From Mesostigma viride (Eukaryota > Streptophyta > Mesostigmatophyceae > Mesostigmatales > Mesostigmataceae): a DNA stretch of 54,258 bases. The notes beneath the pieces are model-generated. The model ran no database searches, had not been told where the DNA came from, and saw nothing but the letters and a program-made list of their open reading frames with translations. The position numbers were made by a program, and so were the translations under genes. The stretch's first letter is position 1. Each line of letters begins with the position of its first letter. The stretch lies in NCBI GenBank assembly GCA_009746045.1, contig RPFO01000296.1, positions 1,168,739-1,222,996 on the forward strand, read 5' to 3'. Below are positions 41,841 through 51,101 of this stretch, in pieces.

Positions 41841-42023
41841 ATGGGAGACGTCGCGAACACCGAGGGCGTCCCATTGTCCGTTCCTCAGACAGCCGTACCG
41901 CAACCGAAGCCAGATGTACTTCCGACAAAGTTTGGAGAACCTCCCGCGACCGGCTCGCTGGAGCCTTTGTCGCTTGACAGTGCACTTACGGCGTTCCGCT
42001 TAACGTTGCATCTGACACGATGA
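41841..42023 (+). CDS. small Pro-rich protein (60 aa)
   Basis: MGDVANTEGVPLSVPQT begins a polar, Pro-rich, probably disordered protein. Its stop codon overlaps the next start (ATGA at 42020-42023). No family is recognised. Confidence 0.45.
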   Translation: MGDVANTEGVPLSVPQTAVPQPKPDVLPTKFGEPPATGSLEPLSLDSALTAFRLTLHLTR

Positions 42024-42250
42024 AGGGGGAAGCCCCTTTGCCCGCAATTGCTCTTCCTGAGAAGTCGCTGGAGGTCGACCATCGTCTCATGAGCTCGTTT
42101 CCGATGCGCCGTCCCTATCTTACCAACGAACCTTATCCCGACTCGATTCTTCCTCGTCCAGAAGGACGGGGAGGAGGAGCGGGCGCTGTGAGCGCGAGGA
42201 TCGACGCTGCCATAAGCATGATCGAAAAAAGCGCTGTGCGTAAAATGTAA
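42020..42250 (+). CDS. small protein with SFPMRRPY motif (76 aa)
   Basis: The start ATG is within the ATGA overlap with the previous gene. It contains DHRLMSSFPMRRPYL, a Gly-rich linker (GRGGGAGA) and a helical C-terminus (ARIDAAISMIEKSAV). A similar short pattern (H..QMRNSYPLRR) occurs in the small protein at 44535-44729. The function is unknown. Confidence 0.5.
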   Translation: MKGEAPLPAIALPEKSLEVDHRLMSSFPMRRPYLTNEPYPDSILPRPEGRGGGAGAVSARIDAAISMIEKSAVRKM

Positions 42251-42297
42251 TCTTGTAGCTATATAAAACGAACTATGGATCCCTCGTTATCCGTGGG

Positions 42298-42533
42298 ATG
42301 GTTTTTGCGCCTGGTGCGGGCAACATACGCGCGGCTAACCGAGCGAACCGTTCAGAAGTGCCTTTTGAGAAAGAGTTTATCGAAGAGAACCGCGAGTCGG
42401 CTATCTCTGTTCGCCCCGACGCAGAACCCACTCCTATCGAAAGATTGACGGGGAGACTCTTCGTCAGATGCTAGATCATCGAAACGATGTGCGGACTGGA
42501 TCGAAAGTAAAACCGCTTCAGTCAACTCTCTAA
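42298..42533 (+). CDS. small acidic/basic protein (~78 aa) with one frame break
   Basis: A TATATAAAA box (about 42260-42268) precedes ATG 42298 by about 30 nt. The frame MVFAPGAGNIRAANRANR... continues through EVPFEKEFIEENRES to ERLTG at the G4 run 42450-42453. There one missing G separates it from a -1 frame that reads naturally to TAA at 42531-42533 (ETLRQMLDHRNDV...). An overlapping frame from 42274 (MDPSLSVGW) is less protein-like. Family unknown. Confidence 0.45.
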
Positions 42534-42625
42534 GGAAAGAGGATCGCCGGTTTTGAGGGATGGAAAAAAGTAATCCTTTTTGGCGGCCAGTACGAGGATC
42601 TGTACGGACTACGTTGGTGATCTAT

Positions 42626-43111
42626 CTATGTCCATACACAAGTTCGAAAAGAATCGAAAATTTCTCCCCAGATAGATTGAGAAGCTCGCGAGAGGACGCT
42701 GGATCGCGTATAGCTCGACTCGATCTCCTTAGCGCTGGAGAGAGGCGGAGAGAACAGAACCGTGTCGTCTCGTTCGTTTTTAGGGGTGTAGGTTTCGGAT
42801 CCGTTCGGGACGACGAAAAAGTGGCCTCTGCCCGCGTACACGTGCGAAGGGTCTAAGGACGAAGGCGGGACGGGGATGGCGGCGTGCACTTTGTTGACTT
42901 CGAATCCTCCGAGCCTCACGTACACTGCGGTTGAGACAGGACTCGTGGAAGGTATGGAAGCCCAAATCACGCGAAGGGACTTGACGTCTCTTATCGGAAA
43001 AGGCATTTTAAAACACGTGTCGTTAGGAAGGTTCGATCCTGTTACGAGCACCTGTGTTCTCCTGTCTCTACTAGCGTGTGGCCTCGCTACGCCGTCTATG
43101 ACACAGTCCAT
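42626..43111 (-). CDS. beta-rich protein, possibly a minor virion component (161 aa)
   Basis: MDCVIDGVARPH begins the frame. The middle (SLRVIWASIPSTSPVSTAVYV, then HAAIPVPPSS and FFVVPNGSETYTP) alternates hydrophobic and polar residues as in beta sandwiches. The pattern of a short 'SIP' or 'NIPNS' stretch followed by G-x-Y/T resembles some giant-virus minor capsid-type proteins, though only loosely. The C-terminus is Ser-rich. I cannot assign a family. Confidence 0.5.
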   Translation of the reverse strand: MDCVIDGVARPHASRDRRTQVLVTGSNLPNDTCFKMPFPIRDVKSLRVIWASIPSTSPVSTAVYVRLGGFEVNKVHAAIPVPPSSLDPSHVYAGRGHFFVVPNGSETYTPKNERDDTVLFSPPLSSAKEIESSYTRSSVLSRASQSIWGEIFDSFRTCVWT

Positions 43112-43185
43112 ACTTGTTTACTATGCGATGATAAAAACTTTAGGAATGCGGCGAATTCGTCTCGGACTGTAGGCGATAGCTCACG

Positions 43186-43419
43186 ATGTATCCAGTTTTT
43201 CCTCGCCTTGTGTCTTATGAGTGTACCAGTCAATTACATGCTCGGCGCGCCAAAAGGAGCGAACTTCTTTATCCATTGCTCTGTTTGCGACACAACAGCA
43301 TTGCAGCCGCGCCAATGCACAATGACAAGATGTTCATGGTTGATGGTTTATATTACAGTTTAAAAAAATGCATTCAAGCGAATCCATTGTACAATTTCCA
43401 AAGAGCTGCTAAACGATGA
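43186..43419 (+). CDS. small protein of unknown function (77 aa)
   Basis: MYPVFPRLVSYECTSQLHAR opens a short, basic protein with CLRH in the middle and an ordered-looking C-terminus (MFMVDGLYYSLKKCIQANP). It is on the plus strand between minus-strand genes, and its last codons overlap the 3' end of the minus gene at 43409-43588. The composition is reasonable, but support is modest. Confidence 0.4.
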   Translation: MYPVFPRLVSYECTSQLHARRAKRSELLYPLLCLRHNSIAAAPMHNDKMFMVDGLYYSLKKCIQANPLYNFQRAAKR

Positions 43420-43588
43420 CTACTAGTAACAGAAGGGCCAAACCACCCCCTAAAAGTCCCTTTGTCTTTGTTTCATTAGGATTCGATACTCTCTTGTTTT
43501 CTTTTTTTGAACACGTCCTCTCCACAGCATAATACTGGCTCCCGCCAATATAAGGAATATCAAAAATTAGATACAGTTTCCAGTCCAT
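43409..43588 (-). CDS. two-helix membrane protein, frame-broken paralogue of 43625-43861
   Basis: ATG 43588 opens MDWKLYLIF. A different frame then continues the hydrophobic helix and reads MLWRGRVQKKKTREYR, and the first frame resumes as KGLLGGGLALLLLVVIV before TAG at 43409-43411. The order (helix, LWRG, basic Arg/Lys/Gln and Tyr block, second helix) is that of the neighbouring intact protein (ILLWRGGARIKQDNRQERYF, then a second helix). The frame changes fall at a T5 run and near an A7 run, so missing bases in homopolymers are the simplest explanation. This is a tandem paralogue, either mis-assembled or decayed. Confidence 0.55.
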   Translation of the reverse strand: MDWKLYLIFDIPYIGGSQYYAVERTCSKKENKRVSNPNETKTKGLLGGGLALLLLVVIV

Positions 43589-43624
43589 CGCACTTGTTGT
43601 AAACTTTCAAAAAAAAAAAAACGT

Positions 43625-43861
43625 TCAGTCTTCCGGCAACCATTTCATCAAATAAAGAACGACCGGGGGCACCAAGGCAAAAGACGTTATTATAATTCCA
43701 ATACCGATAAATGCCTTTGTCCCCGGCTGATAGTCAAAATAGCGCTCTTGTCTGTTATCTTGTTTGATTCTGGCGCCACCTCTCCACAGCAAGATACCGC
43801 CTATGGTCGTAAGAACGGTAATAATGACAGCCCAAAGTGTCAAAGCGAGTTTCCTGTTCAT
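43625..43861 (-). CDS. two-helix membrane protein (78 aa)
   Basis: The ATG at 43861 shares its A with the stop codon of the preceding gene (TGATG). Helix 1 is about residues 4-26 (LALTLWAVIITVLTTIGGIL); LLWRGGARIKQDNRQ and ERYFDYQPG form a polar loop; helix 2 is about 46-70 (FIGIGIIITSFALVPPVVL). A paralogue sits just downstream. Small double-pass proteins of this kind are common in giant-virus membranes. The function is unknown. Confidence 0.65.
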   Translation of the reverse strand: MNRKLALTLWAVIITVLTTIGGILLWRGGARIKQDNRQERYFDYQPGTKAFIGIGIIITSFALVPPVVLYLMKWLPED

Positions 43862-44427
43862 CACGCCTTTATCAAGTGTCCGCAGAAAAAAATAGAGCAG
43901 GCTCGAGGCACTGCATTCTTCCCCCGGCTTCTGTACGTCGAATGCGCGGGGTTCGCCTCTCGCCTCGTTACGAGATCCGCTCTTCTCACCGATTTGTTGT
44001 ACTCCACCGTCTCCTTTGAAACGTGCGTCAAAAGACAATCGTTCGCGATCAACATTTGCTCGAAAAGGCGCATCGTTTTTTGCGCGTTTTCGCGATCGTA
44101 GCGGTTTTCGTTTGCTCTCGTTCTTTCGGCGATGATCGTGTTGATCCCGAACAACAAAGCGGACTGGACAGAGTCGCACGCAAGAGGGACGCTGTCGACG
44201 CCAAACTTGGTCTTTAATTGGCGAGCGGGAAGTCCAGACAGAGCTTTGGAAACCTCGTTCCAGTGAAACTTGACGTCTTGTAGCGCCTGTTTCTTGCACT
44301 CGTTCGCGAAAATCGCGTCGTGCAGAGTTTTTGTCGAGTCCAGGCAGCTAAGAGTAGGATACTCTTGAAGCCTGCGAGGGCGCAAGTACACCGTGTTTGC
44401 AAAAACGGGCTTGTTGGAGGTCTCCAT
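43861..44427 (-). CDS. unknown helical protein (188 aa)
   Basis: METSNKPVFANTVYLRPRRL starts the frame; the N-terminal 20 residues include a short extended segment (FANTVYLRPR). The rest is helical and charged (WNEVSKALSGLPARQLKTK, then RENAQKTMRLFEQML). The extreme C-terminus (IFFCGHLIKA) is hydrophobic. Its stop overlaps the start of the two-helix protein gene by one base. Whether the last ~30 residues are affected by a frame error cannot be told. Family unknown. Confidence 0.55.
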   Translation of the reverse strand: METSNKPVFANTVYLRPRRLQEYPTLSCLDSTKTLHDAIFANECKKQALQDVKFHWNEVSKALSGLPARQLKTKFGVDSVPLACDSVQSALLFGINTIIAERTRANENRYDRENAQKTMRLFEQMLIANDCLLTHVSKETVEYNKSVRRADLVTRREANPAHSTYRSRGKNAVPRACSIFFCGHLIKA

Positions 44428-44534
44428 GGCTGCAAAACGCAGCGGTGACGACCGACGAGGTCTGTCCTGTTTTTATACGTTTTCGATCCTGGTAACCGAA
44501 TTCAGGATAAAAAAAACGACAATTCATTGTAACA

Positions 44535-44729
44535 ATGCGTCCAATGGGAGTCTGTTGGTCAGTACCGTTAGACGAACACGTGCAGATGAGGAACTCGTAT
44601 CCTCTGCGCCGATCTTTAGATTTAATTTTTCCTTCCGAGACGGTTACGCTTGTACGGCTTGACACCGCCCGAAATAACGATAATCGATCAAAGGAAGAAA
44701 ACAAATCAAAATTTAAAAAAATCGAATAA
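44535..44729 (+). CDS. small basic-tailed protein (64 aa)
   Basis: MRPMGVCWSVPLDEHVQ begins the frame; it includes QMRNSYPLRRSL, similar in layout to SSFPMRRPYL in the protein at 42020-42250. The C-terminus is Lys/Glu-rich (KEENKSKFKKIE). It is divergent from the gene at 44427 (107-bp spacer) and convergent with the helicase, ending 5 bp from it. Real coding status is probable but not certain. Confidence 0.45.
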   Translation: MRPMGVCWSVPLDEHVQMRNSYPLRRSLDLIFPSETVTLVRLDTARNNDNRSKEENKSKFKKIE

Positions 44730-44734
44730 CTTTT

Positions 44735-46716
44735 TCACCCCAACCAAAACCCTTCTAAAACAATTTGGCGAATCGGCATGTCGCCGTACCCATGAATTTT
44801 GTCGATTTTTTTTATGGATTCTCTGACCTCGCTGATTCCGTCCCTGAACTCTTTTTCGTTTTCTCGTTTATTCGTTTTTCTGTCGACGTTGAATGTTTTT
44901 GCGATCGCCACTATCTGGTCGAAGTCAGCTCGCACGTTTTGTTTGAAATTTTGACCCGCGCTGGTTGCAAACCGTTTAGCGAGTTCTAGAGATTTTCGAA
45001 GAAGGGAAAGTCCCTTTTCTTTTACGTATTTCCTTATCTCTTCGCCTCTCGTCAATGGGCAATTAATGGCTTCGCGTGCGCCGGCTGCCATCCAGCTGTC
45101 TCGATTGTGGACCTTGCTCATGAGTCTGCAGTCAATAGCCGCCTCTCTCAGTTTTCGCATGAATTTTGTCACACCTTCGGTCTCGTTTTCTTGAATAGCG
45201 CGTTCCGTCACGAGTTCGTCTACGCCTCCGATCGTCATGTACCGGTGCACCGTTACCGTCCAATGTTTCTGGTCGAGCTGCAAGTGACTACAGTGTCGGA
45301 CAGCGCGCGCGATCGCCTGACGTTCGGCGCTGATATCGAGAAGCGGCTCCATCAGATGGATGTGACGAACGCTTTTCAGGTCTAAACCTTCGTTGAAACG
45401 TTTTCGCGCCAAGATAATATGTAAAAACCGCCCTTTCGCGTTTTTCTTGTGGTTAAAAACATCCATCACTCTCCGCAACGTCGTGTCAGAAACGGGCATG
45501 GCGTCCGAGCCAAGAATGACGAACCTGGGCGCTTCGGTTGTTGGAAATCCTCTCGAACGGAGAGATGAGTGTATCCTTTCGATTCCAAAATCATAGCGAC
45601 GTACTTTATTCCATGGGCATTGAACGCCGAGTATAGATACTGCTTTTCATTGGGATGGTCCGTGATTCTTTCACGATGCAAGCGATCTTAGGAGAATATT
45701 TGTCAAGCTTCTTTGCAGCCTCAGAGGCAGACATTTTAAACATCGAGAGCGAGTTTGAAACCCTGCGAGCTTCATACAAAAAACGGTCGCGTCCTCGCGA
45801 CTCGTCTGGTTCCTTACTTTTGTTCGGAACACTTTCTGTTGACCCGTGCTCATTTCCACTAGGTGGAACTGATCAGGTTGTCGAACGGGGTAAACAGACG
45901 AATCGCCGGCGTAATCGACAAAAGAACAAAGGCCTCGAAACGCGTCTAACGGAGAGTCGGGCGTGATCGGTGCACCTCTTATCATCGTAAGAAGGCGCTG
46001 AATCTCGTTTTCGTTCCTTCCCGGAGTAGCGCTAAGGATCACCATGTAAAGACCGCGGTTGTCTTTGGACGGCTTCTCGAGGAAATCGAGTAGAGCTGTG
46101 TACTCTTTGGCTTGACCCGGCGGAGGGTTGAATAAATTTTGAACTTCGTCCATAATAAGGACTCCGTTCTGCAGAAGATCCCGTTTTGCGCGTCCAACGC
46201 CCCGATACAAGTCTAGAAGATGCGCAAGTTGAGTAAAACTCATAATTCGTCTTTCTTCGACCCTGTTTGCTATCATTCGAACCACTTCTTCGTCAGAAGC
46301 GTTCTTGAAACGCGGAAACATGGACGCGCAGCCGCTGTAACCCGCAATGGTGTTGTTGACGGCATTCTCTCGACTCGTGACGAGAAATATGCTGCGATTT
46401 GTGTCCCAGAAAGCATCAATGGCTCCCAGCACGGTGCAGGTCTTACCTGAGCCGTAGAATGCCAAGCCAGAAAACCTCTGTGTTTGCTTCCGCGTTCTGC
46501 GATTCCTCGGAGGTACATATTCACGACGGCTTGCTGAGGAGCAAGTTTCTTGTCGGAAGGGTTCGAGGAGCACGAGTTTTTTCCAACGGATCTGTGCTCA
46601 GGGGGTGGGTTCCCGTATATGCGACCTTCGAAGTAGTTTTTTATGAACGCCTGTGTGTCCGCTATCTGGGAAGTTTCCGCATTGGGCCATTTGGATGGTA
46701 AAGGATGTTTTCCCAT
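44735..46716 (-). CDS. superfamily 2 helicase of the poxvirus D6/D11 type, four frame breaks
   Basis: About 660 codons from ATG 46716 (MGKHPLPSKWPNAETSQ), close to the ~640 residues usual for the D6-type small subunit of the viral early transcription factor. Motif I is STGSGKT-like at about 46450 but split by a missing G (46452). Motif II is IMDEVQN, motif III LSATPG, and motif VI QAIARAVRHCSH, the characteristic QxxxRAxRxxSH of these viral helicases. RHIHLMEPLLD precedes motif VI. Frame changes lie near 46452, 45810, 45660 and 45545, each needing one extra base. D6/D11 helicases act in viral transcription initiation or termination with ATP hydrolysis. Membership in this group is firm; D6 versus D11 is not resolved. 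A fused D5 or SNF2-type role is not supported. Confidence 0.75.
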
Positions 46717-46762
46717 TCTTTATTTCTACTTCTATTAATTTCCGGCTGTTAGTAATAAAGAC

Positions 46763-49700
46763 ATGGCGAGAAACCTAACGGCTGCTCGAGAAGAAATAGC
46801 GTCGATGTGGAGGACCGGGGCGGTGGGGGGGGTCTGATGAAATTTCACCAGTATGTAACCGCTCCTCCGAGTCCCTTTAACGCGGTCGAACTCGCAAACG
46901 CGGTCCATCAAGTCGTTTCAATCGGCAAATTCGCCACATTCGTCCATCTGCAGTGGGAGGCGGGGATAAAGAACTTAGACTCGAAGTATATCACGACCCA
47001 GTTTTCTAAAGATATCGTGTCTGACAAACTCAAGTCGATATGGTACAGTCAGCAGAACACGTACGAGGGGATGATGCTCTGTCAGGTGGTCCTAAATTAC
47101 GCACGTACCATGAGTGTTGAAGAAGTGAATGCCGTCGTAGACGCCACGTTTCGTCGTGATCGATGCACGCTTTACTTGGCCCAAACGGGGGGCAAAACAG
47201 TATTGTAATTCGACAGCTCGGGATATCCACAAAGACGTTTGTTGACAACAACGACATCAACAAGTGGCTCGGGTGGCATGGAAAACCGACGCCTGCCGCC
47301 CCGACAGTGGGCGGTTCAAAATGGGGAATAGAGAACAAAGTCACTGGTCTGGGCTCGGTTTCGATATAGCTCCTAGCGGGACAAGCTCGACTACAGCGAC
47401 AGGAAAGACGATCAAGAGTGTGCTGAGATTTGCGGAAGGGACAATGCAAAGTGCGCAGGGTTCACCTGGAAGCCTAACCAAGATGTCGCAAACATCGGCG
47501 CTTGCTGGTTCAAGTCGGACGTGAAGACGAATCCGATACCGAGCTCGAACGTTTTCTTCACGTTGACGAACCCGAATTTTCGCAATACCGCCGCTGCAAG
47601 TACCCAAATCGGTCAAACTCTCAGTGGATTGGCGACGCTGGCCAAACAGCCCCGACAGCCCCGACACTTTCGAACCCGGAGAAGATGAACATTGTGCGTC
47701 AAATTTTTTCCAATGCTGCAAAGGACAACAATGCCAAGTTCAACGTGACTGGTGAAGACAACACTAAAGAGTGGTCTGCTGATACTATAGATGGGTACAT
47801 AAAGAACGCTATTTACCCGGCGAACTTACTAATAATATAATCCCCCCTAACAATGCCTTTGTCACAACTTGGATTGGGGATGGTGCCGCCGTTACAGGGT
47901 TCACGGTTAAGTGGAGGAGTAAAGATCACGGAAAACTGTATGAAACAACGCTGAATTCATCTCAGATTTCAAAATACTATACCCCTCCTATCGTTTCCAC
48001 TGGTTCTTCCTCAAACTCTACGACTGGCTCTACCACTTCAACAAATCAAACCGCTTCTACAAATCCGGCAGTTACGTCCTCTAACACGACAGCAGCCGCG
48101 GTCGATATACGTCCTACTTACCCAGAGATCGCTGCGTTATGGGCGACGGACCAAGTTCACAACGCGATAAGCGCTGAATTAGAAAGGGTACAAAAGGGTG
48201 CGTGGAGAGAAGAGGATATGCAAAAAATATCCATCAGAACGGTTCGAAGGAGACTCTATGTCCAGAAACTCCTAACAACGCTCGGAAGAGGACTCTCGAT
48301 GATGGATCTAGATGTAAACGGGTTGTTGCGGGGATACGTGTCTCGCGAGGCCCTGTCGGCGTTTTTAGACTGGTCGGCCTGGATCGACGCTGTTAAGAAA
48401 CAACAAGTTCTAGCAGCTCTCGATCAAGAACTCTCTCTCGTAGAAAAATGGAACCAGGCGACAGGAGAAGCATTCGCGGATGGAGTGCCGTTTCTAAGAC
48501 CTCTTCGAGCCACGTTGCCCGTTTACACAGCGGGACAAGTCTCCGACCCGGTACTGCTGTCCATGTACGCGAGCTTTATAATGTCTTCTGCTCCTTATTC
48601 TGAGCGTGCTCTGGTCAGAACAAAAGCCGTATCGCTGCTTTACCCCGTTCCGAACTTGCCCCCTCCTCCAACTTCTGAGACTTCCAATTCGAACTCCAAC
48701 CCAGTGACAGGGACTGCTTCTACATCCTCCGTCGCCCCTGCGACTTTTGAAAACACAGTTTCGAAGATTGCCGGGTTTTGGAACGCGCAGGATGTTGAGT
48801 CTGCCATCAAGACCCATCACAGTTACGCAGAGAGTAACCCTTCGAACGCTTCCAAACTCGTCGAAGAGGTGAAAAAGTTGTCTCCGATGCTCGTTTGGTC
48901 AAAGGCTGTTTATGATAAACGCGGTTCGATCGGCAATATAGAAAGTAAGTATTTTGCGTCGGCATTCACAAAATCCGCTGTTCTTTCGGAAGTAAACAAG
49001 TCGTATTGGATCGATCGCAGACCTCTGGACGCGACGTATATCCTGAATGCTGCAATGAAATACGCGGAAGCGTGACCGAGTCGGAAGCCAACAATGTCGC
49101 CGATCCCGTGTTTCGTAGAGATCAGGCGACAAGGTTCATGTCCCTGCCCTCAAACTCGGGTGATGTGGAAAAGATGATCGAGATGTCCGTGAATACCAAA
49201 ACGTTTACTTCGGCAGACGACGCAAGGAATTGGATACGTCAAGATGGAGCTTCCATCCGTTACAACGGCAATATTCGGTCAAAAAACCCTTCTCAAGTGT
49301 GGGGCGTGTCAAACAACGTCACTTGGACGAGTTCCGGGTTCAACATTACCCCGGCGGGGTCGAGTTCCGACTCGATGACTGGGGTGACTCTGGAGGCATG
49401 CGCTGATGCTTGCTCTAAGGACAATGCCAAATGCGCTGGATTCACGTTTCGGCCTCTTCCTGTCGGTTCGCAAACGGGCAATTGCTGGTTCAAGTCAGAT
49501 ATCGCAAGTAAAGCGATGCCGAGTTCGGGGCTTTTCTTTACTTTTTCAAACCCTGACTTTGGAAAAGGGCCTACAGTTGACCCGATCACGACATCCGCTG
49601 GATCGACTAGTGCGACGAGTGGTACAGGATCGAGCTCAGGAACGTCTACATCCACGAGTACTAGTGGGACAAGTGGTACAGGATCGAGCACGGGAACGTC

Positions 49701-50291
49701 CACATCCGCGAGCACCGGTGCAGCAAGTGGTACAGGATCGAGCTCGGGAACGTCTACATCCACGAGTACTAGTGGGACAAGTGGTACAGGATCGAGCTCA
49801 GGAACGTCTACATCCACGAGTACCGGTGCGACAAGTGGTACAGGGTCGAGCACGGGAACGTCCACATCCGCGAGCACCGGTGCAGCAAGTGGTACGAGCT
49901 CGGGAACGTCCACATCCACGAGTTCGGAGTCAAATACGGGTAGCGGGACGACCACTGAAACGGCATCTACCTCGGGGACAACGACCGGGACGAACGCAAA
50001 TACGGGTAACGGGACGACTACTGAAACGGCATCGACCACAGGAACGACGACTGTGACAAATACTTCGAGTCAAGGAACAACTCTCGACGCAACCACAGTC
50101 GTCAATCGGCGCAGGCAGCGGTGGAGAAAAATCTCAACGACATGACGACCACTGATATACAAACAACTGAGACAACGGAAAAGGAAAGTAAAGACAAAAA
50201 GGACGAGGAAGACAAACAAACAGGTTTGATCGTGATTTCGTCTCTGATCGGGGTCTTCATTCTAGTGATGTTCGTGCTAGCTGTGCGTTGA
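46763..50291 (+). CDS. giant modular membrane glycoprotein-like protein: duplicated helical + PAN/Apple-like modules, mucin-like stalk, C-terminal anchor
   Basis: About 1170 codons from ATG 46763 (MARNLTAAREEIASMWRTG), 46 bp from the divergent helicase. Two related modules are visible. Module 1 (about 46860-47580) and module 2 (about 48720-49560) both contain a helical part with (L/E)SKY, then VFRRD or TFRRD, then TKTF, and end in a PAN/Apple-like half: CAxxC, DNAKCAGFT and CWFKSD. Between them lies a beta-rich segment and a Thr/Ser linker. After module 2 come ~110 residues of SGTSGTGSS/TSTS repeats (49590-49930) and TE/GT-rich repeats, then a charged spacer (KESKDKKDEEDKQ) and one hydrophobic helix (LIVISSLIGVFILVMFVL) with a short basic end. 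About nine frame changes, all net -1, break it (near 46828, 47165, 47345, 47415, 47650, 47818, 49065, 50090 and possibly one more). No ATG lies in the open frame joining the modules, so one gene is more likely than two. PAN domains bind proteins or carbohydrates; a virion surface or attachment role is inference. Confidence 0.6.
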
Positions 50292-50659
50292 TGAAACTTT
50301 TTCTGTGCAGGTTCTATAGTACGATGAACGCCGGTAACACAATGTCGCGCGGGGTGACGGAGGACGAGCTACGTAGGAAGATGAAGAGACAGCAGCGTCT
50401 TGCGAAGGCCGAGTCGGGATTTGGCGTGGGGACTCTGATCGCAGTTGCCGTTGTGGCTGTTGCAGTCGCGTACTTTATTTTCTTTAGCTCTTCCTCAAAG
50501 GGTGAACCAGACGCGGGATCAAAGGGATGGGAGTTTAACACCGAATCCGGTCCAGAATACGGAAGCGGAGGCCACACAGCGGCTCAGATGGGGGTCCACC
50601 TCCGCCCAGCTACGACCAGACTTTCGCGAGCTTCATTAATAGCTAAAGGAATAATGTAA
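50291..50659 (+). CDS. single-pass membrane protein (~120 aa) with possible PPxY tail
   Basis: The ATG at 50291 shares its A with the stop of the giant membrane protein gene; a second possible start is 50324 (MNAGNTMSRG). Residues 12-40 are charged (RRKMKRQQRLAK); the membrane helix is GTLIAVAVVAVAVAYFIFF. The tail is Gly/Glu-rich. In the present frame it ends at 50659, but from the G5 run 50590-50594 the -1 frame reads PPPPSYDQTF and stops at 50644-50646. PPxY is a known late-domain motif that recruits ubiquitin ligases for budding. Whether the tail truly has this sequence depends on the missing base. Genes at 50661 and 51102 have similar size and anchors. Confidence 0.6.
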   Translation: MKLFLCRFYSTMNAGNTMSRGVTEDELRRKMKRQQRLAKAESGFGVGTLIAVAVVAVAVAYFIFFSSSSKGEPDAGSKGWEFNTESGPEYGSGGHTAAQMGVHLRPATTRLSRASLIAKGIM

Positions 50660-50660
50660 A

Positions 50661-51071
50661 ATGGCAAGCGCAAGTGGTGTATTCGCGGGTTTAGTTGCAA
50701 GATTTGCAACACTAGGAAGATCGGCCTCCGCTGCTGGAAGGGCCGCGAGTAATGCGGGTCGTAGCGCTCGTGGCGCTACAGGTGCCGGAAAGGTCGCTTC
50801 GAAGGCAGGGGAGTCTTCGAAGATTGCGGAAGGGACCGCGTCGGGTTTAGAACTTGTTGCGGGCGGCGTTTTGTCCGCCGCTGGAATGTTCTTGGGCGAA
50901 AAGGCTTTGAACGCCGTGATCGAAAACGACGAAGATATGAAGGATGGCGGAGAGGAGACAACGAACGCTTCTTCGGGATCGTTGTTTGTAATAGTCGTCG
51001 CGGGATTCTTCGTAGTGGTGCTGATTCTTTTGATATGGCTGATGGTACGACGGAGAAAATCGAGCGAGTAA
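50661..51071 (+). CDS. Ala/Ser-rich single-pass membrane protein (136 aa)
   Basis: MASASGVFAGLVARFATLG begins a small-residue-rich, basic N-terminal half (GRSASAAGRAASNAGRSARG) resembling an amphipathic helix repeat. An acidic segment follows (ENDEDMKDGGEE). The C-terminal helix LFVIVVAGFFVVVLILLIWL, then MVRRRKSSE, gives a positive cytoplasmic-type end. It starts one base after the previous gene's long frame ends. The composition suits a small virion membrane protein. It is intact. Confidence 0.65.
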   Translation: MASASGVFAGLVARFATLGRSASAAGRAASNAGRSARGATGAGKVASKAGESSKIAEGTASGLELVAGGVLSAAGMFLGEKALNAVIENDEDMKDGGEETTNASSGSLFVIVVAGFFVVVLILLIWLMVRRRKSSE

Positions 51072-51101
51072 AACTTTCCTTTATAAGTATAAAGTTTGTC
51101 C

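Noticed and set aside
49293-50039. 248-codon minus-strand Val/Pro/Asp-rich frame
   Set aside because: It is the antisense of the Ser/Thr repeat stalk and mirrors its periodicity.
46763-50291. Two tandem genes, the first a pseudogene
   Set aside because: The frame linking the two modules (about 47818-49065) has no ATG before module 2, so one long gene with consensus errors explains it better. It remains possible that it is two.
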